From Sympetrum striolatum (taxonomy: Eukaryota; Arthropoda; Insecta; Odonata; Libellulidae): DNA of 64,000 nt. The stretch covers positions 10,410,346 through 10,474,345 of the forward strand of contig OX388344.1 of NCBI GenBank assembly GCA_947579665.1, written 5' to 3'. This document shows positions 37,112-47,982 of the stretch, in pieces; the first letter of the stretch is position 1, and each line of letters starts with the position of its first letter. A model generated the notes under the pieces. It did no database searches, was not told the DNA's origin, and saw nothing but the letters and a program-made list of their open reading frames with translations. Position numbers and translations under genes: made by a program.

Positions 37112-38047
37112 CAGGGTGTCCCAAAAGTCATGGACCAAACGAAACACAGAGGTAGAACATCACCTGGGCTACAGGTTTGCAATTCATCTTGATGAATTAT
37201 CAAAGTTAGCGATCAAAGAAACTAGAAAGATCGTTGCCGGAAAATTGGGTAGAACCTTCGCAAGGCTTCACAACAAATATTAGTCGACAATGACTGCGAC
37301 GGAATTGAAACGATCGTGGGCTGCATTGTTGCGAAAGCTTAGTTACGCCGCGGCTCCACACAATCGTCCGTACATTGTAGTAATCTCGAAGGGTATTGTT
37401 GTTAATTAGAGCTAGTAATGAGGAAAGGGGGTATTTTAACTTACCGCCGAAGAGTGCCACAGCCATGTTAAATAGTAAACGTTTTCTTGTTCCGATAATG
37501 AAACACATTAATGACTCCAGTTTAAGGTTTAAAGAGGCATTGACTTGTTTGTTAGAACTGGGAATCATCGACTTACTATGTTTCGAATCGAATTTTAGGT
37601 ATGATGCCGTAAAGATAACCAAACAAATTTACGTGGTAAATAGCTGATACATTGAATACGTTTTTAAAATACGTGGCAAAAATTTTTTTTTATTATGAAT
37701 TTTTTTTTAAATTGCCCTCAAAGATTTTGTCAAAGTTCGGAATTTTGAGAATTTAAGATTTTGAAATTTTATTTTGGCTGAACGGTATGAGTAAGGGTAA
37801 AAACTATTCTTTTGTCAGAAAAAATAACTATTTAGCATTTTTAGAGAAAAAAATCAACAATGCATCTCATATACTTACGTCACCATGACCACAAATGTCT
37901 GGAAAGGCAAGGTTTTTAGAAAATACGAAAAAAATTAGTAACTCGAAAACAAAAGAAGATCGGACACCAAGATGAGTTGCAAACCTGTAGCCCAGGTGAT
38001 GTTCTACCTCTGTGTTTCGTTTGGTCCATGACTTTTGGGACACCCTG
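37112..38047. mobile_element. 936-bp TIR element, non-autonomous DNA transposon
   Basis: Ends CAGGGTGTCCCAAAAGTC and complement. The terminal inverted repeats are about 80 bp long with one mismatch (37112-37191, 37968-38047). TA or TATA flanks each side, which suits a mariner-like element. The interior (~775 bp) is AT-rich with a 138-codon minus-strand frame (37206-37622) that shows no transposase motif. The flanking DNA is itself an inverted repeat. Confidence 0.75.
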
Positions 38048-39140
38048 TATATAATAGATATAGGGGATCAAAATTCTAACCATGTTCCACAAGTGCCACT
38101 GGCTTGAAATTTTAACGACGTATTGGCCATAACCTGCAACCTCTAGAAAATATCCGACTTTGAACCTCAATGCCATGGGTTCGATTCCAGAAGGCCACAA
38201 AGTCGCGATTTTATCCATAAGGATACATGGTGGGGATTTTCGAAAATTTTTTTGATGCACTTCCCGGAAAAGTAGAGAGTTGGATTTCGAGAGATCGCTA
38301 GAAGCCGTGCAACTCCAACGTAAATCAGAAAGACATCGCCGAATATGGTCCATGGTTCGATGCTAGGTTGGGGTAAAAATCGGCCGTTTAAAATGCATTG
38401 CGGCGATTTTGAAGATTTTTTTTGGATTCTTTCCCGATAACATGGATTCCTGAAACTTGGCACGTGGATAGATATCATGAATATATTTCAAAATCAAATT
38501 TGACATGTTCGCTGATGGTCCTTGGTTCGATCCAAGAGGGCCAGTGGAACTTCTCAATGTATTTCTTAAGGAGAAAGCGGAAACAAAATTTAGGTACTTT
38601 CCGGCATGCTATCGACTTCAAACTTAGCACGATACAAGAACAAATCTTTACAAATCAAACTTTGCATTCACAGCTTACAATAAGTCCTGCATTCGACACC
38701 AGGTGTCTCTGCAATCAGAAGTAATCCGATTTTTAGGAATTAATTTGAAACCTTTGCCAATAATATAGAAACTTGAAATTCGGCATATAGATAGAGATCT
38801 TATATACATTTCATGAACATATTTTAGATTTCAAAGATAGTCCTTGGTTCGAATCCAGAGAGCCATTTACATTCGTGAAAAGTAGGACGTCGTTTCAGGC
38901 TGTTGCAGCCAATATTTCTGCTTGAATTTTCACACATAGTTAGACATGGAGATCTTCTATTGTAGTGCATAGTAAGTTCACCAGGAAGGTCTGGGTTCGA
39001 TGCCAGACGATGAAATTGCAGTGAATTTTAAGAATATTTTCAATCCTTATCTTTTTCTTTTGAGGACCGTCCCGATATGATGCCGATATGAAATTAGTAT
39101 TGCTGATCTGCTTGCAATATGCAAGCAACATTTTACTCGT
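38048..39140 (-). repeat. Array unit 2 (reverse)
   Basis: Mirror image of unit 1. GGTTCGA cores are at 38178, 38354, 38524, about 38690 (decayed to attcga), 38846 and 38994, with the same spacing in reverse. It ends with the hairpin, now worn to cttgcaatatgcaag, and acattttactcgt. Confidence 0.9.
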
Positions 39141-39150
39141 CTATTATATA

Positions 39151-40264
39151 TAGACGCTTCTCCGGATATACCTATAAGGTATACGAGTAAAATGTAGCTT
39201 GCATACTGCAAGCAGATCGACAACACTAATTTCATGTCGGCATCATATCGGGAAGGCCGTCAAAAGAGAAAAAAAAAGGATTGAAAATATTCTTAAAATT
39301 CGCTGCAATTTAATCGTCTGGCATCGAACCTGGGTCTTAATGGTGAACTTACTATGCAGCACAACAGAAAATCATCATCTCTTACTATGTGTGAAAATTC
39401 AAGCAGATATATTGGCTCCAACTGCCTCAAACGACGTCCTACTTTTCAATAATGTAAATTGCTCTCTGGATTCGAACCAAGGACGGTCTAGGTTATTTAA
39501 AACACGTTTTAGAAATTTATCTATGTTCTCTATCTATATGCCTAATTTTATGTTTTAATATTATTGTGAAGGGGTTTAAATTAATTCTTAAAAATCGGAT
39601 AATTTACTGATTGTAGAGACGCCTGGTGTCGAACCCAGGTAATATTGGTAGCTGTGAATGCACAATATGACTTATTAGGAAATCATCTTATTTCATACAA
39701 ATTTTGAAGTCGTTATCATGCCGGGAAGTACCTAAAACTTTTTACTGTTATCTCCATAAGAAATGCATGGAGGAATGTAAATGGCCCTCTGGGATCGAAC
39801 CAAGGACCATCAGCGAATATGTAAAATTTGCTTATGAAATATATGTATAATCTCCAACCTCATGCCAAATTTCAAGTTTCCTTGCCATCGGGAAAGGGTC
39901 CAAAAAAAATCTTAAAAATCGCCACAATACATTTTAAACGGCCGATTTTTGCCCCGACCTAGCATCGAACCCAGGATATTTTTCGTAAAACTCATTTATG
40001 TTTTCGATAGATCTTGACCATATATATGGGCTCCATGAGTTTTGATTCTCTACCTATCCAGGAAGTATTTTTTAAAAATTCCCGAAAATCACGGCAATGC
40101 ATTTAAACGGGAAAAATCGGGACTTTGGGGCCCTCTGGAATCGAACCAATGACACTGAGGTTCAAAATCGCAATTTTTCTGGAGGTTACACGTTATGGCC
40201 AATATGTCGTAAAAATTTCAGGTCAATGACGATTGTGGTTTAGCCTGTGAATTTGTATCCTCGC
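39151..40264 (+). repeat. Array unit 3 (forward)
   Basis: Opens gacgcttctccggatatacc, then acgagtaaaatgt and the hairpin. It has six modules with boxes such as gcatcgaacctggg (about 39325), ggattcgaaccaagg (39473), ggtgtcgaacccagg (39626), gggatcgaaccaagg (39793), gcatcgaacccagg (39964) and ggaatcgaaccaatg (40139). It ends with the 'gtttagcctgtgaatttgta' variant and atcctcgctatctatta. Confidence 0.9.
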
Positions 40265-40627
40265 TATCTATTATATATAGATGCTTCTCCGGATTCATTC
40301 ATATATACGAGTAAAATGTTGCTTGCATACTGCAAGCAGATCGACAACACTATTTTCATGTCGGCATCGTATCGGGACGGCCATCAAAAGAAAAAAATGG
40401 ATTGAAATTTTTCTTAAAATTCCCTGAAATTCCATCGTCTGGCATCGAACCCGGGTCATACTGGTAAAACTACTATGAAACACAATAGAAGATCACCATC
40501 TCTAACTATGTGTGAAAATTCAAGCCGAAATATGGGCTACAACTGACTTAAAAGACGTTCTAATGTTCACGAATTTAAATGGCTCTCTGGATTCGAACCA
40601 AGGACGATCTTGGAAATCTAAAATATG
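40265..40627 (+). repeat. Array unit 4, left part (split by the Gypsy element)
   Basis: Start of a forward unit: modules 1 and 2 with boxes at about 40446 and 40595. Interrupted in module 3 by the LTR element. The last four bases, tatg, are the target duplication. Confidence 0.9.
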
Positions 40628-40997
40628 TGTCGCGTCCGCGACCGCGGGAAAGAAAGGATAAAGGACTCGCCAGGGTCAGGAACCTTCCTGCTTGGGTGGG
40701 CGGAAATCCCACAGCGGGTTTTTCCGAGGTTGAGGATAACCGAAATAACGGGACAGGAGGGAGGCTGGAGGGAAAGCGCGAGCGGAAGGCAGTTGGAGTT
40801 TGGGGAGAGTGAGGGACGTACGTGGAGTATCTGGGAGTGTGAATTTGAGGAGAATAAAGTTTTTATTTGATTGTTACTCGGCATTTTCATCAAGCCCCCA
40901 GGGCAAGAACCCAACCTCCGAGGACCTGAGCCCTCCTTCATCAGCTCAGGTGGTGGCAGCATAGCGCTACCATACCGACAGTCGGTCGGTCGCGACA
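40628..40997 (+). repeat. 5' LTR of the Gypsy element
   Basis: 370 bp, TG...CA with a 7-bp terminal inverted repeat TGTCGCG/CGCGACA. AATAAA at 40853-40858 is a likely polyadenylation signal. It differs from the 3' LTR at the base run around 40858-40868. Confidence 0.95.
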
Positions 40998-40999
40998 TT

Positions 41000-41018
41000 T
41001 GGTGGCAGCAGGTGGGAT
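41000..41018 (+). promoter_or_regulatory. Primer-binding site, probably tRNA-Leu
   Basis: TGGTGGCAGCAGGTGGGAT starts two bases after the LTR. It complements the 3' end of the tRNA-Leu(AAG/TAG) type (...CCCACCGCTGCCA-CCA) except for one extra base. Confidence 0.65.
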
Positions 41019-41142
41019 TAAATCATCCACGGAAGAAGCCCGGGGACGGCGGCGCTCCAAGTGATCACGCCGCCGGCGCTAGGAAGTGCCGAGAGGAGGA
41101 AGAAAGGACGCGGAGAGAATCGGTGGTTACGGAAGAAGAGGA

Positions 41143-42120
41143 ATGACGGCGACTACGGGGACACAAGCTGAGGAGGCGATGGCTGGCCCGAGCTTCGGAT
41201 CGTTGGTTCACTTGGTCGGTGAATTCTCCGGAGAAGAGGGAAGTGATGTGGAGTGTTTCCTTGAGGTCCTGGAGGAAATAGCAGGGATCGGGAAATGGAG
41301 CGATTCCTTAAAAGTCAGCATCGCGAAACTGAGGCTAAGGGGGACCGCTCAAATATTCCTGAGGCATCACCCAGTGCTGAGTGCTACGTCGAAATGGGCG
41401 GAATTTCAGGAGACCCTCCGAGGTCGCTTTAAGGCCAGGGAATCATATTCATCGGCTCTAAGTCGGCTGATGACGTGCACTCAAAGAGCGGGAGAAAACT
41501 CACAGGAATTCGCAACGCGACTACGAGCAGCGGGAGTAAACACGCTGAAGAAGACGGGGGATCCTAAAGAGGATGCGATTCGGTGGACGATTCACAACGA
41601 GAATCTCTTGGCCCAATTTTTAAAGGGACTTCGTTCGGGGATTAGGCGGTTCGTTCTGTCCCGTGATCCGAAGACGTTGGACGAGGCGATTCGCGTGGCC
41701 GTACAGGAGGAAGAAAACGAGGCGATGACAAGTCCTCGCAGCTGTTTCTGCATCGGAGAGGACAACGACGAATTCGTGGCGCAGGTAACGCGCCCACCGA
41801 GCCCTCAGACCTCAACGTATCGCAGGAGGACGGGGGAGGAGCCGGAGCGGCGAGGGAGATTTCCGCGGGCTACACAAGAGCCGCCCGTAGGCGGATCGAG
41901 GTGTTTTACCTGCGGGAGGATTGGACATTATTCTCGCGAGTGTCCGGAGGTTATCTGTCATCGGTGTGGAGTGAAGGGGCACCTTTCGCGGAACTGCCGT
42001 GGTGGTTCGAGACTCCCCAATGAGTGTTATTCCCAACGCCCCAGGGGTTCCCCAAACGGGTCTTCCTCCGCAACGCGCCCCTTGTTCGCGGAGGCGAATC
42101 GTCAACATCAGAGGCGATAG
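41143..42120 (+). CDS. gag: Gag polyprotein of the Gypsy element
   Basis: Structural protein of the particle. The start ATG at 41143 (MTATTGTQAEEAM) is chosen over 41086 because it has a purine-rich context and the capsid-like fold (FSGEEGSDVECFLEVLEEIA, typical retrotransposon Gag) follows at once. Two CCHC zinc knuckles near the end, CFTCGRIGHYSREC and CHRCGVKGHLSRNC, bind nucleic acid. About 325 residues, usual for the group. The frame overlaps pol by about 70 bases and is one base ahead of it, so Pol is made by -1 slippage. Confidence 0.9.
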   Translation: MTATTGTQAEEAMAGPSFGSLVHLVGEFSGEEGSDVECFLEVLEEIAGIGKWSDSLKVSIAKLRLRGTAQIFLRHHPVLSATSKWAEFQETLRGRFKARESYSSALSRLMTCTQRAGENSQEFATRLRAAGVNTLKKTGDPKEDAIRWTIHNENLLAQFLKGLRSGIRRFVLSRDPKTLDEAIRVAVQEEENEAMTSPRSCFCIGEDNDEFVAQVTRPPSPQTSTYRRRTGEEPERRGRFPRATQEPPVGGSRCFTCGRIGHYSRECPEVICHRCGVKGHLSRNCRGGSRLPNECYSQRPRGSPNGSSSATRPLFAEANRQHQRR

Positions 42121-42132
42121 ACAATAAGGGGC
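42051..42132 (+). promoter_or_regulatory. Programmed -1 frameshift signal: slippery heptamer plus predicted pseudoknot
   Basis: CCCAAAC at 42051-42057 is read C-CCA-AAC in the gag frame, the X-XXY-YYZ arrangement for -1 slippage into pol. Seven bases later CCTCCGC (42065-42071) pairs with GCGGAGG (42088-42094). Loop bases GCCCCTT (42077-42083) are the exact complement of AAGGGGC (42126-42132), giving an H-type pseudoknot with the gag stop (42118-42120) in its last loop. The pairing is seen directly; its function is inferred. Confidence 0.75.
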
Positions 42133-45100
42133 TTAATATAATGATTCCTGCTCTTCATTATCCGGAATCCATTGAACAAGTCATAGAAGTGGAGATGAAT
42201 GGGAGCGAAAGAAGAATTCGTCTCCTTGTTGATACGGGGTCCTCCGTATCTTTAATTAGGGAGTGTATCGCAGCGACGACGGAAGTTAACACACCTACCG
42301 TTCGGCTCCTCGGAGTTACAGGGCATCAGCTTCCCGCATTGGGCACCACGGATATGGATCTGATAATTGGGAATCGGAGAATCCGCCACCCGTTTTACAT
42401 CTGTGGAGAAGGGATGACGATTAAAACGGACGGGATTATGGGGTGGGATCTTCTGCGGCGATTAGGAGCAGTAATCGACGTAAAGGACGGGGTGTTGCGG
42501 CTGGGCTCAAAGGAAATCCATTTCGAGGGCTCACATAGAAATGAAGGAGGGGAACTTGCGATGGCTCTGCGGACAGAGAGCGGTGCAGCGGAGATTCGCG
42601 CGGATAAAAGGGTGCTTCGAAGGGATGAATTTGCGGAGAATTCAAAAGACATGGAAAAGAGATCGAATAAATGTGATGAAATAGGGTTACGTGTGGTGTT
42701 ATGTGAGGATATTGTTCTACCGCCAAGGTGTGAGATGGTGTGTTTTGGCCGTCAGAATTCTGCGGTTGGGGAGGGCAGAGAGCTCATCATGGAACCGACG
42801 GAAGTACTCGTGCACGGAGTAATCGTCGGACGGAGCGTGATAGCGGAGAGGGAAGATCTGATGGTGCCGCTGAGGATAAGCAATGTGAGTGGGGCTGAAG
42901 TGAGGGTATATAAAAATACCAATGTAGGCGTTTTATTTGATGTTTCCGTTGAGGAAAGGGGTACTATTGATTGTGGGGATGTCGCTCACATAAATGCGCT
43001 GGAGGGTCTTGAGGAAGAGCTGAATGCGTTGGAGGATAGGGAGAGGAAGCCGTTGGAGAGTCTCCTCCACGAATTTAAGGACGTTTTTCGGCCCTTGGGC
43101 ACCGGCCTCAGCTGCACCCATCGCGTGAAGCACCAAATAAGCACGGGGGACGCTGCTCCGGTGCGACAGGCGCCTTATCGGGTCCCACACTCACAGAAGG
43201 CGGTGATAAAAGAACATGTGGAGGAGATGCTTAAACAGGGAGTGGTTAGGGAATCAGTATCTCCGTGGAGTGCACCCGTGGTGTTAGTGGCGAAGAAGGA
43301 AGAGGATGGGAAAACAAAAACAAGGTTCTGCACCGACTTCCGAAGGCTCAACGCGGTGACTAAGAGGGACGTTTAATCCCTCCCCAATATACAGGAGACA
43401 CTGGACCAGTTGGGAAGCGCCCGATATTTCTCGACCTTGGATTTGGAGAGTGGATATTGGCAGATCGAGGTTGAACCGCGGGACCAGGAAAAGACGGCAT
43501 TCTCCACGCCCGACGGGCATTACGAGTATTTGAGGATGCCGTTCGGACTCGCCAACGACCCTAGTACTTTCCAACGGTTAATGGATGCAGTGCTCACGGG
43601 CCTTCGGGGGGAGCGTTGCCTCGTGTATTTAGATGATATTATTGTCTTTGGGAGGGACGTGGAAGAGCATAACCGGCGGCTAAGGGATGTGTTGGAGAGG
43701 CTTCGAGAGGCGAATTTGACATTAAACCCTCGAAAGTGTCAGTTGATGCTTACGACGGTTAAATACTTGGGACATGTTGTGTCAGCGGAAGGGGTAAAGC
43801 CTGACCCAGAAAAAGTGCAAGCGATCCGTAATTTCCCGATTCCGAGGAATCTCCGAGAACTTCGCGGGTTTCTTGGACTCGTGGGTTATTATCGGAGATT
43901 CATCCCATCGTTTGCGAGAATAGCCAAACCCCTCACCGAGATGACCAAGAAAAATATGGCTTTTAAGTGGAGTGACGAGGCAAACAAATCCTTCTCAGAA
44001 CTATGCGCCGCCCTTTGTGAAAAACCGGTGTTACAATACCCCGATTTTGGTGAACCTTTCATCCTTGCTACGGACGCCTCTTGTGCCGCTCTAGGAGCTG
44101 TGCTATCACAAAAAGTTAATGGAAGGGAACATGTGATCGCATATGCCAGCCGCCAATTAAATAGAGCAGAATCGAACTACAGTGCGACGGAAAGAGAGTG
44201 CCTCGCGGTAGTGTGGGCCATAAAACACTACCGGTGCTATGTGTATGGGAGGAAATTTACTATTGTCACCGACCATAGGCCCTTGAGATGGCTATTGTCC
44301 CTGAAAGACCCTTCTTCCCGCCTCACCCGCTGGGCCCTCCTACTTAGTGAATATGAGTTCGAGATAATCCATCGCCCAGGGAAACAACACGTAAACGCCG
44401 ACGTGTTATCAAGGACCGCGGTCAATGCGATCGCGCCGGAGTACGAGCCGGTTTGGGACCGCAAGCTCATTAAAGAGGAGCAGGGGAAGGACGAGTACGC
44501 GGCAGGCGTTCTTCGCGATCTGGAGGAAGGAGAGCTGGGAGAGACATTTTTTAAGGACGACGACGGAATCCTTTACCGGACCCGAAGCGGTGAGCAAAGG
44601 CAAGATCAAGTGGTCGCACCCGCATCCATGAGGGGGCGGATTCTCCGAAGTTACCACGACTCTCCATGGGCGGGGCATCTGGGGATTCGCCGTACAACGG
44701 ATGCAATCAGCGCCAAATTTTGGTGGTCGCGATTGAAAGCGGATGTGAGGACTTACTGCCAGGCTTGCGCCTCATGTAATGAGAGGGAAACCCCGCACGG
44801 GAGGAAACGCGCTCCTCTTCAAAGGTTTCAGGAGGTCACGAGGCCATTTGAGAGGACATCCATGGACATAGTCGGACCGCTTCCCACCTCAGATAAGGGA
44901 AACCGATTTATTTTAACATTCCAAGACGCCTTTTCCAAATATCCGGAAGAAATTCCCTTACCCGACCAGAAGGCGGACACAGTGGCGCGTGCGTTCGTCG
45001 AAAATGTAATTGTGCGTCATGGGGCGCCAAGACAACTTCTCACCGACCGGGGGGCGAATTTCCTTTCCCAAGTAATGAAAGACAGTTGTGTACTTCTGGG

Positions 45101-45896
45101 GGTCAAAAAACTGCAAACCACCGCTTACCATCCTGCGTGCAATGGCTTGGTGGAGAGGAGTCACCAAACATTCGCAGAAATCATCTCCCACTTTGTGCGG
45201 GATGATCAAAGGGATTGGGACACTTGGGTGCCTTACGCCCTTCTGGCTTATCGGAGCACCACCCACAGCTCCACCGGCGAGACCCCATACTTCCTTCTCC
45301 ATGGACGGGACATCGAACTCCCTTTCGACGACATCCTCACCCCTCTAAGGCGGGACTACAGTGTGGATAACAATTATGCCGCCGAACTTCGGGCGCGGCT
45401 TAATATTGCGTTCGAGAGGGTGCAGTCGCGGCTAAATCTTAGCGCGGAGAGGCAGGAGCGGCAGTACAATAAAGGCAGTCGGGAGGTCTCCTTTCAGCTT
45501 GGAGATAAGGCGTATTTACAGGACCACACACCACGTCCAGGATTGAGCAAGAAGTTTGCGAAGAGGTGGAAGGGTCCGTATCGCATTATAGGGAGGAGAG
45601 GGGAGGTCTCCTTCGAGATCCAGCACCTCCTCAATGCGAGGGATAGGCAGTGGGTGCACGCCAACCGAATGAAAGGGTACAAAGGAGCGTCGGCGCCAGA
45701 GAGGGAAGAAGAGCCTGCCCAGCGCCCCACTGTGAGGGTCAAAGAGAGGCCAGGTACCATCCATCCCCCTCCCCCTTACGTGTGGGAGGACAATGAGGCG
45801 ACCAGAGCAACTCAACCCCAGGCCATCGACCCACCACCTCGCCCCCGAAGCCCGTACCTGCTTAGGAGCCGAGGTCCAGCTCCGGGAGCCGAATAA
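42054..45896 (+). pseudogene. pol: Pol polyprotein of the Gypsy element, with one in-frame stop
   Basis: One long frame broken only by TAA at 43374-43376, at the start of the RT palm, where the family normally has an aromatic residue before PLP. Domains in order: aspartic protease (DTGSSVSLI, 42231), RT (STLDLESGYWQI, LRMPFGLAN, YLDD at 43626-43637), RNase H (FILATDASCAALGAVLS, TDHRPL), integrase with an HHCC finger (H...GHLG...CQAC..C, ~44,660-44,780), the DDE triad (MDIVG, LTDRG, VERSHQ) and a GPYRIIGRRG chromatin-side module near 45,570. About 1,280 codons, normal for Gypsy. It is reached by -1 slippage from gag. No product beyond protease is expected from this copy without readthrough. 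Confidence 0.95.
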
Positions 45897-45933
45897 ATGC
45901 AAACCACCTTTCGGAAGACGGTTTGATTTTCTT

Positions 45934-45943
45934 AAGGGGGGAG
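45934..45943 (+). promoter_or_regulatory. Polypurine tract
   Basis: aaggggggag lies three bases before the 3' LTR, in the place where plus-strand DNA synthesis is primed. Confidence 0.85.
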
Positions 45944-45946
45944 TAA

Positions 45947-46315
45947 TGTCGCGTCCGCGACCGCGGGAAAGAAAGGATAAAGGACTCGCCAGGGTCAGGA
46001 ACCTTCCTGCTTGGGTGGGCGGAAATCCCACAGCGGGTTTTTCCGAGGTTGAGGATAACCGAAATAACGGGACAGGAGGGAGGCTGGAGGGAAAGCGCGA
46101 GCGGAAGGCAGTTGGAGTTTGGGGAGAGTGAGGGACGTACGTGGAGTATCTGGGAGTGTGAATTTGAGGAGAATAAAGTTTTATGTGATTGTTACTCGGC
46201 ATTTTCATCAAGCCCCCAGGGCAAGAACCCAACCTCCGAGGACCTGAGCCCTCCTTCATCAGCTCAGGTGGTGGCAGCATAGCGCTACCATACCGACAGT
46301 CGGTCGGTCGCGACA
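45947..46315 (+). repeat. 3' LTR of the Gypsy element
   Basis: 369 bp, almost identical to the 5' copy and followed by the tatg target duplication. Confidence 0.95.
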
Positions 46316-46961
46316 TATGTTTCAGAATTTTATTTATGATCTCTATCCAGATGCCGAATTTCAAGTTTCTATATTATTGGCAATGGTTTCAAAATAATGC
46401 CTAAAAATCGGATCAACTTCTAATTGCAGAGACACCTGGTGTCGAACCCAGGACACATTGATAGCTGTGAATGCACTGTTTGATTTGTATTGACATGAAC
46501 TTTATATATGCAAAGTTTGAAGTGGATATCGGGCCGGGAAGTACCTAAAATTTGTTTCCGTTATCTCCGTAAGAAATGCATTGAGGAATTTAAATGTCCC
46601 TCTGGGATCGAACCAAGGACCATCAGCGAATATGTAAAATTTGATTATGAAATACTTTTATGGTATCTAACCTCATACGGAATTTTAAGTTTTTATGCCA
46701 TCGGAAAAGCGTCCAAAAAAAATCTTAACAATCGCCACAATGCATTTTAAACGGCCGATTTTTGCCGCGACCTAGCATCGAACCAAGGATAATATTCGTA
46801 GATGTCTTTATGGATTCCTTTAGATATGCACGGCATCTAGCGTTCCCTTGACTTTCAAATCTCTCCTTTTCCGGGAAGTGCCTCAAAAAAATTTTCGAAA
46901 ATCCCCGCCATGTATCCTTATGGACAAAATCACGACTTTGGGGCCTTCTGGAATCGAACCC
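46316..46961 (+). repeat. Array unit 4, right part
   Basis: Continues module 3 directly after the Gypsy element and runs through modules 3-6 (boxes at about 46441, 46608, 46779 and 46952). It breaks off inside the last box and is fused to module 1 of the next unit, so the closing end and the next opening end are missing. Confidence 0.9.
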
Positions 46962-47968
46962 AATCAAACGAACAAAAAAAAATATTCTTAAAATTCGCTC
47001 TTATTTTATCGTCTGGCATCGAACCCGGGTCTTACTGGTAAACTTACTATGCAGCACAATTGAAGATCAACATCTCTAACTATGTGTGAAAATTCAAGCA
47101 GAAATATTGGATACAACTGCCTCAAAAGACGTTCTAATTTTCACGAATGTAAATGTCTCTCTGTATTCGAACCAAGGACGATCTTGGAAATCTAAAACAT
47201 GATTTTGAAATGTATCTATGATATCTAACTACATGCCGAATTTCATGTTTCTATATTGTTAGGAAAGGGTTCAAAATTATTATTGAAAATCGGATCAGTC
47301 ACTGATTGTAGAGACGCCTGGTGTCGAACCCAGGACACACTGGTAGCTGTGAATGCACAGTTAGATTTTTATGAACTTGATCTTATTTTATGCAAAGTTT
47401 GAAGTCAATATCATGCCGAGAAGTACCTAAAATTTGTTTCCGTTATCCCCATAAGAAATGCATTGTGGAATGCAAATGGCCCTCTGGGATCGAACCAAGG
47501 ACCATAAGCGAATAAAAAAAATTTGATTATGAAATATATTTATGATCTCCAACTTCATGCCGAATTTCAAGTTTAAATGCCATCGGGATAGGCTCCAAAA
47601 AAAATCACAAAAATCGCCACAATGCATTTTAAACGGCCGATTTTTGCCCCGACCTAGCATCGAACCCAGGATATTTTCCGTAAAACTCATTTATGTTTTC
47701 GATAGATCATGACCATATATATAGGCTCCTTGAGTTTTGATTCGCTACCTATCCGGAAAGTATTTTTGTTTTAATTCCCGAAAATGAAAGCAATGCATTT
47801 AAACGGGAAAAATTGGGACTTTGAGGCCCTCTGGAATCGAACCCATGACATCGAGGTTCAAAATCGCAATTTTTCTGGAGGTTATATGTTATGGCCAATA
47901 TGTCGTAAAAATTTCAAGCCATTGACACTAGTGGTTTAGCCTGTGACTTTGTATCCTCTCTATATATA
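46962..47968 (+). repeat. Array unit 5 (forward), 5' truncated
   Basis: Lacks the gacgcttctcc opening and hairpin and starts inside module 1. Modules 1-6 have boxes near 47018, 47168, 47322, 47489, 47659 and 47836. It ends with the 'gtttagcctgtgactttgta' variant. Confidence 0.85.
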
Positions 47969-47982
47969 TATCTATTATATAT

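Larger units (their letters stand above)
40628..46315 (+). mobile_element. Ty3/Gypsy LTR retrotransposon, nearly intact
   Basis: A 5688-bp element with TGTCGCG...CGCGACA LTRs of 370 and 369 bp that differ by about two events, flanked by tatg (40624-40627 and 46316-46319). Order: LTR, primer-binding site, gag, -1 frameshift signal, pol (protease, RT, RNase H, integrase with a GPY-type tail), polypurine tract, LTR. Integrase after RNase H defines the Gypsy order. There is no envelope gene. One in-frame stop in pol is the only obvious lesion. Near-identical LTRs mean recent insertion. Confidence 0.95.

Noticed and set aside
40618..40998. Open frames on the minus strand across the LTRs and pol
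   Set aside because: Shadow frames of a GC-rich retrotransposon. The plus-strand gag and pol explain the region.
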